From NCBI GenBank assembly GCA_015178975.1, contig WHVD01000129.1:175347-239346 (forward strand): DNA of 64,000 nucleotides, given 5' to 3'. Shown one piece after another: positions 48,666 to 60,369 of the stretch. Position 1 is the stretch's first letter; each line of letters opens with the position of its first letter. The stretch comes from Hysterangium stoloniferum (taxonomy: Eukaryota > Basidiomycota > Agaricomycetes > Hysterangiales > Hysterangiaceae). The notes under the pieces were generated by a model. The model saw only the letters and a program-made list of their open reading frames with translations, ran no database searches and was not told the origin of the DNA. Made by a program: the position numbers and the translations under genes.

Positions 48666-49035
48666 ACCACAGTAATTACTGCAGTTGAGAGTCAATTTAA
48701 CCACTCTTTCCATTTGTAACCATTGTTTCCTTTTGAAATCCAATCGTGCAAATAAAATCATGGCAATAATCCATCCATGCTTTTCTGTCAATCAATGTCT
48801 TTCTCTACTGTCATTGCTCTTTTGACCTGAGATACTTTTTGAGCCTGCGATTACTTTTGTGAGCTATCATTGCTTTTCTGGCCTATCATTACTTTTCTGA
48901 GATAGAGTGGCTGGAAAAGGAAATCATTAAGTGGGTGTGTTATTGGATATCACAATGCCAGAGGACAGTATATGTAGGTTGAAAATACACATAGGGGCCT
49001 GAACAATGTGGTTCTTAACCCAAAGGTTCTAAATC
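48666..49035. other. Repeat-like DNA without recognised gene
   Basis: AT-rich, with short T-rich phrases repeating ATTACTTTTCTG/ATTGCTTTTCTG near 48850-48900. No supported gene was found. Confidence 0.4.
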
Positions 49036-49556
49036 AATGTTTGAACTGGAGATTAGTAGAATACAAGACAATAATTTATACTAAAAGATTCAATGACAGA
49101 CATGAGTGGAATGGAAGGAAAGTGGGGTATGAAGAGAAACAAATTAAGAATGAAAACACTATTCCAAGCCAAATATGTAGTATTTAAGAATGTTATTATT
49201 GATCCATGAGTAAGTATTCAGCAAGGTTCCAAAAGGAGACTGACTTACATTTTTTAGGTTCAGTGAATTTACAAAAGTATATAATATATATAATTCTGAA
49301 TAATGTAAACATTAATCACTTTAAAATAAGTCTCTGAATGAGAATAAATGGAAAGCTGGAATAAGTACAAAAGTGGTCACAGAAGGTAATACAAAGGTTA
49401 TGTGATCAAGTATTTGAAAATGCTATTCCAAGACAGATATAACTGCTGATGTAGTGTTTAAAGACATTATTATTGATTCACCAGGTCACGAAGTGACCAA
49501 GTAAAGTTGTGGGGTGGTAGCATGGGGGCTTGCCCCCCACAGGTCACAGCCTTGTA
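49036..49556 (+). repeat. Direct duplication, first copy
   Basis: Starts GTTTGAACTGGAGATTAGTA and ends in GGTCACAGCCTTGT. It matches 49684-50248 continued at 59072-59140 once the hAT element is removed. It contains the hairpin GGGGGC/GCCCCC near 49523-49540. Confidence 0.8.
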
Positions 49557-49683
49557 TGACATAATATTCCCATGCCAGTGCGTGTGTGACACCCATCGCA
49601 CCTTGTGACTGTCATGCGCCTTTTGTGACTGTCATGTGCCCTTGTGACTGTCATGCACTTTTGTGATGACTGTCACTTGTTGC
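49557..49683. mobile_element. Fragment of LTR family E
   Basis: About 125 bp starting ATGACATAATATTCCC and including several degenerate copies of the 19-bp minisatellite (CCTTGTGACTGTCATG type). It matches the inside of the LTR at 50879-52850 and lies exactly between the two direct-duplication copies. Confidence 0.65.
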
Positions 49684-50248
49684 AATGTTTGAACTGGAGA
49701 TTAGTAGAATACAAGACAATAATTTATACTAAAAGATTCAATGACAGACAGGTGAGTGGAATGGAAGGAAAGTGGGGTATGAGTATGAAAGAGAATAAAT
49801 GGGGAGCTAGAATCTGAAGAAGTTCCCAATATGACATGGGAAGGGCAATCACAGCCATATGGGAAGTTGGAAGTCCAATGGGGAACAAAACACCTGACAC
49901 TTCAAGAGAAACAAATTGAGGAAGAATGAAAATACTATTCCAAGTCAAATATAGGACGTTATTATTGATCCATGAGTGAGTATTCAGCAAGGTTCCAAAA
50001 GGAGACTGACTTATGTTTTTTGGGTTCAGTGGATTTACAAAAGTAGATAATGTATATAATTTAAACTTTAATCACTTTAAAATAAGCCTCTGAATGGGGA
50101 AGCTGGAATTACAGAAGCCTCAATATGACATGGTCTCAGAAGGTAATACAAAAGTTATGTGATCAAGTATTTGAAAATATTATTTAAGACAGATATAACT
50201 GCTGATGTAGTGTTTAAAGACATTATTATTGATCCACCAGGTCACGAA
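49684..50248 (+). repeat. Direct duplication, second copy, interrupted by the hAT element
   Basis: Matches 49036-49556 with small indels up to GATCCACCAGGTCACGAA. The remainder of the unit resumes at 59072 (GTCACGAAGTGACCAAGTAA). Confidence 0.8.
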
Positions 50249-50878
50249 TAGGGCTGTGCACCGTCCATATTATGGAGATGGCTATACACAATACAGTGGT
50301 TGACGGGGTATGGCCATACCATATACTGTCCATACACCTACCTCTTAGGTTGCTCGACAGTATGGTACAGGTGCCCACATGGCTGTCTGATGGTGAATGG
50401 GACAATACAGCACCAAAAAAAATCAGATAGGACTAGCAAAGCATATTAACTACTACTCTGCAATGCTGCTGCACTCTGAGCACATGCCAAATGAAGCTTC
50501 TTCTTGACCAGCATAAGGACTTTGATTGTCTTGGGATGGAGACTTGCACAGTGCAGTGAAATGGTATCGCACCTGGAGAAAATGCAGCAACCACAGACCC
50601 TGACATGTAAGGTTTGTCACCTATCACAATGAATTGTTAGATTATGGACACACCTGGAATACAGAGAATATCACGAGCAAGCCAGAAGAGATTCGGGAAC
50701 TGAGCATGCCAGCCCATCCACCAATAAATAGGATTGCAGGTTTCAAAGTCTTCTGGTGGAAGTTTGAACTACTCCTCCAGCTCGTTTATCACCCTTTTTG
50801 CCTTCCAGTGAAAACGTGAAGTGAAGTTTTTCTGAGGCAAAAGCAGGGGTGCAACTGAGGTTCTGGGCATTGTGGTAG

Positions 50879-52850
50879 TGTAATGTATTAGGCTTATTTT
50901 AATACTTATTTTCTGAAAAAGGAGTCCAATGCTCAATCAAAATGTGCAAATACTCAATTCACTGCAAGGTAAAATAATTTAAGTATTTGATATTAATCAG
51001 TGGCAGCCTTAATAGACTTAGAACCCCTGAAGTCAAGGGTTTACTTGAATATGCACCCTACTTTGCAAAGAAGGTTTTGAGAGCTGCTTGTGCAAGCTTG
51101 TTTTTTTTCTGTGATAACAACTATTAAAATAAGAATAACAATTTACTGATTCTGAAGCTAGATTTAACTTCAATGCTAGCTAGTTTATATATATTTTATA
51201 CTTATTTATCAAACAGTAAAAATATTTATAAACAGGTCAAAAGATTAGATATAGAATAAAACACTATTTGGCTAATATATGCTTTATTTACACTAACCTA
51301 CAGGGTCTACTGTGATACTAACTTATCAGGATCTTAATGTAGTCTTAGGATCTTGCAAGGATATTCTCAGTATTTATTTATGCTCAAACACTTTAAGATG
51401 TTTTGTGAATATGCTTTACTGATTCACAATAAATGAGCAAGGGAACAGGGATTATTTGTAATGTAATAATCAGTCAAATTACTCAACAAGAGGTGACTGA
51501 AGTTTTAGATTACAAATAACAAGAAATGTAACAAGAATTATTTGCAATGTATAATAATCAGTCAAATTACTCAACAAGAGGTGACTGAAGTCTTAAACTA
51601 CAAATAACAAGATATGTAACAAGCAGTCAAATTACTCAACAAGAGGTGACTGTAGTACAAAGGATTAATACCAAATTACTCAACAAGAGGTGGCAGGGAA
51701 TCCTGATTGGTAGAATTACCGTCAAATTACTCAACAAGAGGTGACAGGGAATCCTAGGTGCCAGATGCTCAACTAAGAGGTGGCAATAAACTGCTAGCTG
51801 CAGTGACACACTGATGTGTTGATAAATGGGTTGATAAGATTGGTTATATTTCATGGCTGGAGCAGAGCTCCTTATACACACTGAGATCTGAGACATTTAG
51901 AGACATATTGAACTTTATTTCTATCCTATTTTAGCTATTTTACTTGGAATGTTAGACATTTCCGCCATTCTCTATTGTAGCATATATGATGACATAATAT
52001 ATGACATAATATTCCCGCGCTAGTGCACATGTGACACCTGTCACACCTTGTGACTGTCACGCGCGCCCTTGTGACTGTCGCGCCCTTGTGACTGTCGCGC
52101 CCTTGTGACTGTCGCGCCCTTGTGACTGTCGCATGCCCTTGTGACTGTCGCGTGCCCTTGTGACTGTCGCGTGCCCTTGTGACTGTCACGTGCCCTTGTG
52201 ACTGTCACGTGCCCTTGTGACTGTCACGTGCCCTTGTGACTGTCACGTGCCCTTGTGACTGTCACGTGCCCTTGTGACTGTCACGTGCCCTTGTGACTGT
52301 CACGTGCCCTTGTGACTGTCACGTGCCCTTGTGACTGTCGCGTGCCCTTGTGACTGTCGCGTGCCCTTGTGACTGTCGCGTGCCCTTGTGACTGTCGCGT
52401 GCCCTTGTGACTGTCACGTGCCCTTGTGACTGTCGTGTGCCCTTGTGACTGCTGTCACTCATTGTGATGACAGTCACTTGTTGTGATGACCGGTCACTTG
52501 TTGTGATGACCGGTCACTTGTTGTGATGACTGGTCACTTGTTGTGACAACCGGTCACTTGTTGTGACGACCGGTCACTTGTTGTGACAAATATTCCCACG
52601 CATTGTGTAATAAGCACCAGGTGGCCGGTTTGAAGATATATTAGTTAAAAAAGAATAAAAGGTAGAAATTTCATAGCTCCCTCAATTTATAAGATAAAAA
52701 TACAAAATAAATTGCATAAATTCAATATAAATCAAGAGAATATTGTAGAATTTTATAATCACGATATAAGTACATTTCAACAGTGTTTGTTAAGAATTTT
52801 GTTTTGGGGAAATTGCGAAAAATAGGAAAAACCTTTAAAAATACATAACA
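50879..52850 (-). mobile_element. Solo LTR, family E (1972 bp)
   Basis: Begins TGTAATGTATTA and ends AATACATAACA, with the target duplication GGTAG at 50874-50878 and 52851-52855. It is the reverse-oriented relative of 38177-40373. It is inserted in the 3' part of the hAT transposase. Confidence 0.92.
52050..52450 (-). repeat. 19-bp minisatellite, about 21 copies
   Basis: Unit ACGTGCCCTTGTGACTGTC, the reverse-strand counterpart of the array at 38671-38970 with transition differences (CG replaced by TG/CA in many units). It is followed by longer units with GTGATGACCGGTCACTT, which is palindromic. Confidence 0.92.
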
Positions 52851-54487
52851 GGTAGCAAGCTCTGTGATTTGAGATGGTGCAGAATGTTTATTAGCATAAT
52901 GTGTATCGTAGTAGTCCTGCAGCTTGTCCTTGGATGACTCAAGGTACAGCAAGAGTAGTGGGTCACTCTCATAGCCAAGCTTCATACCATCATATGATAT
53001 CCTTGGATCAAGTACTGAGTAGATTAGTTAGCTAGCATCGACAGAAATGATAGAATGACATACATGCAGCCCAAGTATAAAATGGAGATTCATCATACTT
53101 GTAATAATACTCACTGAGCTTCTCATGAGCATCAAGAAGACCCTTTTTGATGACGGGAGACACATTCATTGCCAAACTGTGAAGGATTGTCTTGATATCA
53201 TCTTGAAGCCCATGAAATACAGCAAGGGTGGTTGAGAGCATTGGTGCCTTCGTCGCAGACATCTGAGTGGTGGCGCTGCAGAATGATTTCAGCCATGATG
53301 AAACCATAGTAATTGAAGACCAGTCTTCATCAGAGTTTGTATGGATGAAGGTCACAGTTCCTCATGATGTATGAGTCAATAGCTAGTTGGTAATCAGGTG
53401 CACAGCCTGACTATAGGTGAGGAATTGATGTCACAGTGATGGAACACATCTGAGTCTCACGTAACATCTGATGAGTAGAGGACCATTGTGTCCAGACATT
53501 GAGAATGAGCATGAGTGCCAGGGTTTGATCTTTGTCATTCCCACCCCCTTGATTCATTGCTATGTAGATTTCTTTGCACCACTTTTGGCAGTGTTGTGGG
53601 CTGGACCGAACATTCTGAACAATTTTCCAGAGCTGGACAAGAAGGGCGGGCCTGAGAACAATGTAGCAATGATATGCACAATACAAGGTCACCTTAGTGA
53701 TGGCAGAGATAAACATGGCAGGGTTTTCACTGGCATCATCGTCGTCGTCGTCTTCATCCTCAAGCTGGACAGCCTCATTATCATGCTCACGGCCTAGTGG
53801 TGCCACAGCACTGTCCTGATAGTTGCCACTTCACGAGAGTGTGTCAGGAACCAGAAAACCCGCCGGCCTCTGGGCTCCCGGACCCCATCGTACATGCTCC
53901 CAACCCTCTATATTGTATAGTTACAACTGGAGTTCCTGCCGGAGCCCACACATCAACTTGTTTATGCCTGACTCTCTGTATGCACCCCACCTGTCTGCAC
54001 CTAACCCTCTGTGCCATATACACCAGTCCTTGGACTCCACTGGACCCAGACATCAACCTGCTTATACCCGAGACTCTGCATCTCACGGACCAGTCACCGG
54101 ACTCCGACCGGACTCCCGGGAACCCCTCTAACAGAGCATAGAACCTTGCTCCTGTTATGGTCAAATGGTCTGTCATGTGTCTCATGTACCAGTCGTCGGA
54201 CTCCACTGGACTCCGAACTCCACCCTATCTACACCCAACACTCCGTATCTCACAGACCAGTCCCCGGACTCCAACCGGACTCCCGGGAACCCCTCTAACT
54301 GAGCCCCACTCCAGTTATGGTTAAATGCCCTGTCATGTTTTGCACCCTGCTTCTGTTCCGTTCCATTCCTAATACCTAGTTTGGTATTTACTTGTCTCGT
54401 TTTATGTTTAATAGTTCTGCCCCTCATTAATACCGGATTTGGTATTATTACATTTCACAGTCTATATAAGTCTGCTATATCCATGTA

Positions 54488-56129
54488 CAGTAGGCAACAA
54501 AACCCTTACAATGTTTTGTACTTTTTGAAAGACATGGCTATTCCTCCAGAAATAAATTCTGTAAAATGCCAAAACTATTATGTAATATACTTCAACATCA
54601 TACCTTCCAGAAATGCAAGCCACAAGGCACCACATCCTTATTTGGTAAGTCCACATCACACACAAACCAATAGCTCATTGTAAGGGTTTTGTTGCACACA
54701 TTTTTAAAGTTCAAAATGGGTCCTAGTCACATGACTTTGGTTATAAAGTTCAACAAAGTCATGTGACCACTCTTCCTCAATGTATATAAGATGAAAGCAA
54801 CCAGTTGGAATTCCACAATCACCCTACTCACAATGAAAAAGCTCTCCTCTAGCCAAATCCAACATGTTCTTACTCTACTTGACTCTGGCATTTCTGGAGC
54901 TCAAATATGTTACCAAACTCATCTCAGCAGTGCCACCATCAGTTGTATTCACTCTGAGCATTGCCCTGACCTCCCCAAATGCTCTGGTGGCCATCCTACA
55001 AAGCTTCCCACAGCCAATGTTGCCTATGCTAGAAGAATAATTGCATGGGGAAGGTTGATAATGCCACACAGGCAACCAAGAAACTTATAGACATCATCAA
55101 CACTCCTATTACTTCACAAACAGTGTGTCACCACCTCAAAACCATAGGCATGAGGACTGTGGTAAAGAGAAAAAGGCCACTTCTCAAACCTCATCATCAG
55201 AAATCTCGATTGGAGTTTGCAGAAAGGCATTTGGAATGGACCCTGGAGGACTGGAAGAGGGTCATATGGTCTGATGAGACTAAGATTAATAGGCTGGGAT
55301 CAGATGGAAGGAAATATGTGTGGAAAAATGTGGGTGAGGGGTTAAATGATAGGTTAGTAGAGGGAACAGTCAAGTTTGGAGGAGGAAACCTGATGATATG
55401 GGAATGTGTGGGCTGGGATGGGGTTGGGTTTGCAACCAAAATTGATGGGAGGATGGATGCTGAGCTTTATGTGGAGATCCTGGATGATGAACTCCAGCAA
55501 ACCCTCAAATATTACAACAAAACAGTGGCTGACATTGTGTTTCAACAAGACAATGACCTCAAACACCACCAACAAAAGGCCCAGAAATGGTTCACTGACC
55601 ATGATGTTACAGTCCTCAAGTGGCCTGCACAATCTCCTGACATGAATCCTATTGAACATCTGTGGAATCATGTCAAAAAGAAGCTGGGGGAGTATGAACA
55701 GCCTGCAAATAGTGTTCATGAACTGTGGGAGAGGGTGCAGAAGGTGTGGGAGAGGGTGCAGAAGGTGTGGGAGAGGGTGCAGAAGGTGTGGGAAGAGATT
55801 CCAAAGGAGGAGTGTCAGAAGCTTATTGAGAGTATGCCTAGAAGACTTGCAGCAGTGATTAGAGCAAAGGGGGGCCATACTAAATACTAATTTCTTGTAA
55901 TAATAGTCTCAAAATAGTGTGCAACAAAACCCTTACAATGAACTATTGGTTTGTGTGTGATGTGGACTTACCAAATAAGTACATGGTGCCTTGTGGCTGT
56001 GCATTTCTGGAAGGTATGATGTTGAAGTATATTAAATAATATTTTCAGCAATTTACAGAATTTATTTCTGGAGGAATAGCCATGTCTTTCAAAAAGTACA
56101 AAACATTGTAAGGGTTTTGTTGCCTACTG
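54488..56129 (+). mobile_element. Tc1-type DNA transposon b, TA target site
   Basis: Flanked by TA at 54486-54487 and 56130-56131. Ends start CAGTAGGCAACAAAACCC. The ~213-bp terminal inverted repeats (54488-54700 and 55917-56129) end in reverse-complement copies of the terminus, as in elements a and c. Confidence 0.94.
54791..55890 (+). pseudogene. Tc1-type DD34E transposase, one frameshift
   Basis: The best preserved of the three. Residues run MKKLSSSQIQHVLTLLDSG (from 54833; an upstream Met is at 54791), a helix-turn-helix with SSATISCIHSEHCPDL, then a 1-nt deletion near 55046-55052, then KVDNATQATKKLIDI, WTLEDWKRVIWSDETKINRL, VFQQDNDLKHHQQKAQKWF and WPAQSPDMNPIEHLWNHVKK, ending IRAKGGHTKY. 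The second Asp (QQDND) and the Glu (NPIEH) are separated by 34 residues. A short internal triplication of RVQKVWE near 55732-55790 is unusual. Apart from the frameshift the catalytic triad is intact, so this copy was active recently. Confidence 0.88.
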
Positions 56130-56469
56130 TACTTAGAATCCAGTTTGAATCTCGAACAAGTTACCCCCCTTGAACTAGTTACACCCCTGATCCAGTCTCT
56201 AGTCCTCTCGTCTGTCTGCACGCTCAATTCCTGGAACTCCCACGGGAATGTGTACAAGGGCACAGCACATAAGCTGAAGCCAAGTCCATTCTCTCTCTGG
56301 TAATTATTCTGATACCACACTCCCTTGTACTACTAATATTCCCAGAAACTCCCCGGACTTATTACCCGGGGACTCCATGGGATTATTACCTGGAAAGTGT
56401 GTGTGTTCGGAATATATAGTTACTGGAGAAATCCGCAGGACTCCTGGAGACGTGAACTTAACAGAGTGC

Positions 56470-58130
56470 CTTCTTACTGTCCACCTTCGACAGCGCACCA
56501 ATACCCTCAAGTAACTGATGAAAAGTCGACTTAGACTTTTCAGTGAGGAATAGAGATGGTCTGTACCTTGATTGCAGCCAGGTGAACGGTGTGTGGCATA
56601 CAACACATTCACGACTCCTTGGCTGAGAAGTACACACCCACCTCATGACAACATTGTTCAATAGCTACTACCATAGTGTCATTGTTAGTGGCATTGTCCA
56701 TGACAAATGCAATGATCTTCCGCAAATGGTTCAGTGTTGACAGCTTTGAAACTTGATGAAGGGGAAAAAATAAACTTACCTGCCCGATAAGACCATACTG
56801 GGTCAACATCTCCCATACTGCCTCAACCATGTTCTCACTGGAGTGTTCACCCACAAGCTCCCAGACGTCAATGAGAAGTTCCTCCGTAAAACCAATCAGT
56901 GACGCAATTCAGAAGGGTAGACTGATGTATACACACACCTAACTGGCCCTCGTTTGTGATGTAATGTGCAACAATAGCCAGAAATGCATGTTGCTTGCTT
57001 GAGGTTCATGCGTCAAGAGATAATACAACCTTCCCTTCAAGTTCCTGCCAATGGGTGAGCGACTCGAGTGAAAAGCAAATGATGAGATTCATATACAGAA
57101 AACATCTCACGGATGCCCTCGACAGTGTCATTGCCCATCTTCATCGCATGGCATCACACTCCCTCTCAATTGGGAAGCTTGACAGAAGATGCAGGGTGGT
57201 GAGCATACGTCATCAACTTCACAAATTTGGGCTTCTCAACCTCGTCATATGATTGGTTGCATGTGACGATCCATTCTATCAACAAGCACTCAAATTTTTC
57301 CTGATCCCACAGCCCCTTTATTGGACTATGTCAGGCATGCCAGAGGAAAAAGAAGTGGGGAATGTACCACCACCTGTGCTGCCTGAGCCGCAAAAGCCTT
57401 GTGGATATTCTCATTTGCTGCCTTGAGTTTCTTGATGTACTCTGCCTCACGTGTTGGGTCCAGTGCCTGCTTACCTGAGGCAACCACAATTTCCTTGGCC
57501 ATTGGTGGCTACGCCCAGTCTTTCAGTATACAATAGAGCTGAAACATACCTGGGAAGTGGGATTTAAGATGGTTGATGAGCCCTTGGAAGTAAAGTTAGT
57601 GAACAGGATGCATGACACCATCTTGAAGGAATACGTGCCATTGAGACTGCTTTTCATTGCATGAGTTACAGTCAACACCTTATGGTTTCCATGGTAACAC
57701 TTGTAGTGCTTGTCCCCAGGGTCACCGGCCATACCACTGGCATTCTGGCTCATGACCTCGTAGAATAGATAGACAGGATTTTGTTTGACACCTGTCACCT
57801 TTGGGAGATCCATGTGAGGAAAGCATTTGTAGTTTAGCCATGGTATGCACCTTTTTGGGATGAGCCATAGGGTTTGAAGCCCCTTCTGTAGTGGGTTGTC
57901 CAGGTTGAGATGAGGCCACACCACTCTGAGTAGGCGGGTTGCGAGGGGCATCGTTGTCTTCCACCTCTTCAACTGTGGCTGCCTGGGATTTCTTCTTTGC
58001 ATGCATTGTCGACTTTGTATGCTTTGTCTTGGGGGCTGTTTTCGAAGGAAGGAGGTCCACGATCTACATCAAGTGTCAATCACCTTGAGATGTGACACAG
58101 CAAATGTCAACATACCTCATCGTTAGGAAT
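56470..58130. other. Central hAT region without intact frame
   Basis: Contains the middle of the degenerate hAT transposase on the minus strand (BED-like zinc region near 57690, MDNATNNDT near 56700). Plus-strand frames here are shadows. Confidence 0.6.
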
Positions 58131-59139
58131 CACCGTGACCTCCATCTCTGAATCGCCTGACTCTGGACTCGGGCTCGATGTGTGATCAGAATCCGAAGCT
58201 GAAAAGTCGCCATCATCCTCATCTTCAACATCGTTGGCAGTGATGTTCGTGCACTTGGACTTGAGCTTCGTTTAGGTTGCCATCGTGAGTGATGGCATTT
58301 AGTAGGCCAGCCATCCACATCCAGCCATTCTTCTTCTATCAGGGCTGCCATGTTTTGGCCTCAGTTATGGTGCTTGCCATCTTCAATGCCTTGCAGGTAT
58401 GTGAGTTATACAGATGATAGCAAAAAAATGTGGTCCACACCTGATATTGGCACGGAAGGTAGTGGCATTCCAAACGACAAGTGGAAGGCTTAGTGGTGTC
58501 GCCACCTCTCAGGCGGTGTCCTATATGAAAAAAAAAGGGTCCAGTACTAAGTACTCCCACAATAGAGGATTGGGGGATTTGACAACATTTGAAAGATTTG
58601 AAATAGAGGGGTAGGGCTGAGTTAAATTGAGTGTGTCACACATTCGACACCACCAATAGGTGAAATTGGGAATGACTCATGAGGTTAAAGTGGGCAAACA
58701 GGGCAACAGCCAAGAGACACAAGTGAAATGTGCATGTAGTTTGTCACTTGAAGGGGCCCTTCATAGGAAGCAACACCCTAGTAGTGATAGTCCTGCTGGA
58801 GATGATAGCCTATCAGTGGACACTGAAACCACCAACTGAGCCTTGGAGATGGAATGTTGATAAGGTCGATGATGTGATTATTTACTGATTAAGCATGCCG
58901 TACAGTGCCGTACATGCCACTTTATGGCCGTACCTATATGGTGCAAGACAGTGCCACCCATACCATCTACCATGCCATTGAAACCCAACCACGATGACCA
59001 ATGGTATGGGTGCCATGACCGTCATACGGCACCGTATGAACCGTCAGTGTACGGCACGGTGCACAGCCCTAGTCACGAAGTGACCAAGTAAAGTTGTGGG
59101 TGGTAGCATGGTGGGCACAGGTCACAGCCTTGTTATATT

Positions 59140-59338
59140 ACCAATAGGAGGTAGAGTACATATACAGCCCTGAACTGTCATATATCACATAAGCCGATCA
59201 CATGGCTGTTAGATATTTGTAAATCGAGCAGCCGGAGTGGTATAGTGACGGGGGCACTAATACCCACATTTATTACCGCTCTTGTTATTACCATGCGTTT
59301 ATAACCAACAATATCACTCGGACAGTATTGTGCTCGTC
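59140..59338. other. Short unique stretch between the duplication unit and the chromovirus
   Basis: No gene recognised. It ends at the 3' boundary of the gypsy element (flank TCGTC). Confidence 0.5.
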
Positions 59339-60159
59339 TGTTAGGATACACACTCAGGCCGGGTTTCCGGAGAAACCCGCGGGATATCCGGTAGGACTTG
59401 GCTTCAGCTTATAGGCTGCGCCCTCGCTAGATCGTGTTGTCCAATTTCAGACAGGCGGACGGGAATCCCGGGGAGTCCGGGCGGGGGTTCGTGGGTCGTG
59501 AGTCGTAGGTCGTGAGTCGAGAGTCGTGAATCGAGATAGTCGAGAGAGATAGATGCGCCGGAGCCCGTGGGCTCCGACTAGTGCGAGCGGTCTGATGAGA
59601 GTAGGGTTTTTAGAGAGGAAAATGTATTAGATTACTGGGGGGAATCTAAGCTAATTTTCTGACTGGATTGTATGTACAACATCTGCCAGTTTATATAGAC
59701 CGTGGAATGCATGACATACCGAATCCAGTAATAATGAGACGAGACGAGCAAAACATAAAACGGGAATAGTAAACACCAAATTGGTGTTAGGAACGGGACG
59801 GAACGGAGCGGAGTCCGAATCGTGACAAAGCATAACCCATAACGGGAAACGGAGTGGGAGCGGAGTCCTAAATCGTGACAGGTCATTTGACTAAAACGGG
59901 AACGGGGCTCGATTAGAGCGGTGACGGGATTCTAAGCGGGTCCGGTGACTGATGCGTGGGACGAAGACGGACATAGACAGAGACGGGGTCCGGGGGAAGT
60001 CCGGTGACTGATATGTGTCTTAATGAGGTCGAACGTAACGAGTCTTGACGTAACGGAGTCCGGGCGGGAAATCCTATAAACAGACGATTGGTGCTTGTAG
60101 CGCGTGGAGGCGTACGAGTTAGTGCCCGGAGTCCGGCGGGATTTGTCCGGGTCGTAACA
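59339..60159 (-). mobile_element. 3' LTR of the chromovirus (821 bp), family A
   Basis: Ends TGTTAGGATACAC at the left and GGGTCGTAACA at the right (plus-strand reading). The shared LTR motif lies at 59400-59419. A short inverted repeat GGGTTTCCGGAGAAACCC lies near 59361-59378. Solo relatives occur at 23214, 30991 and 41239. Confidence 0.92.
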
Positions 60160-60178
60160 GTATCCTCCCTTTATGCCG
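60160..60178 (-). promoter_or_regulatory. Polypurine tract of the chromovirus
   Basis: In the element's sense, GGCATAAAGGGAGGATAC directly precedes the LTR start. This is the expected primer site for plus-strand DNA synthesis. Confidence 0.75.
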
Positions 60179-60308
60179 AAGTCCCAAAGAGGCTCTAGAC
60201 CTAAATAAGGTTCTTGTCGGCTACGCGCATGTGTCAAAAGTCATGTCGGTTACACGTATGTGTCAAAGAGTCATGTGATCTGGAAGGTAAGGTTCAAACG
60301 CGACGAGC

Positions 60309-60318
60309 CTATATAAAA
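60309..60318 (+). promoter_or_regulatory. TATA box of the antisense gene
   Basis: CTATATAAAA on the plus strand, about 55 bp before the ATG at 60370, followed by a pyrimidine-rich leader (TTTCTTCTTCTTTATTACCC). Confidence 0.6.
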
Positions 60319-60369
60319 AATTGAAAAAATAGAAATTTCTTCTTCTTTATTACCCCCATCTTCGTCACT

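Larger units (their letters stand above)
53842..56463 (+). mobile_element. Solo LTR, family D (about 978 bp), containing Tc1 element b
   Basis: Begins TGTCAGGAACC and ends GTGAACTTAACA, with the target duplication GAGTG at 53837-53841 and 56464-56468. The shared LTR motif lies at 56262-56281. It is inserted in the hAT transposase, whose frame resumes cleanly. Confidence 0.9.
50446..58351 (-). pseudogene. hAT transposase, degenerate, split by two insertions
   Basis: From the right: acidic N-terminus ending VTVIPNDE, an intron, then IVDLLPSKTAPKTKHTKS; a BED-like zinc region GDKHYKCYHGNHKVLTVT; KIIAFVMDNATNNDTMVVAI in the catalytic core; GALSKVDSKKAL. After the LTR/Tc1 nest (53842-56463) it resumes SGNYQDSAVAPLGREHDNE after one TGA, then ILNVWTQWSSTHQMLRE and DEDWSSITMVSSWLK, then KDKLQDYYDTHYANK. 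After the LTR at 50879-52850 come YWWMGWHAQFPNLFWLARDI and the C-terminal dimerisation domain DTISLHCASLHPKTIKVLML, VKKKLHLACAQSAAALQ, stop at 50446. Several stops and frameshifts make it inactive. Confidence 0.88.
50249..59071 (-). mobile_element. hAT DNA transposon (8.8 kb with nested insertions)
   Basis: The terminal inverted repeats start TAGGGCTGTGCACCGT at both ends. The 8-bp target duplication GTCACGAA lies at 50241-50248 and 59072-59079. These and the transposase motifs place it in the hAT superfamily. Subtracting the LTR at 50879-52850 and the LTR/Tc1 nest at 53842-56463 leaves about 4.2 kb, a normal hAT size. Confidence 0.93.

Noticed and set aside
59228-59265. tRNA-like string (GCCGGAGTGGTATAGTGAC)
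   Set aside because: It resembles a D-arm or A box, but no T-arm or B box and no acceptor pairing follow.
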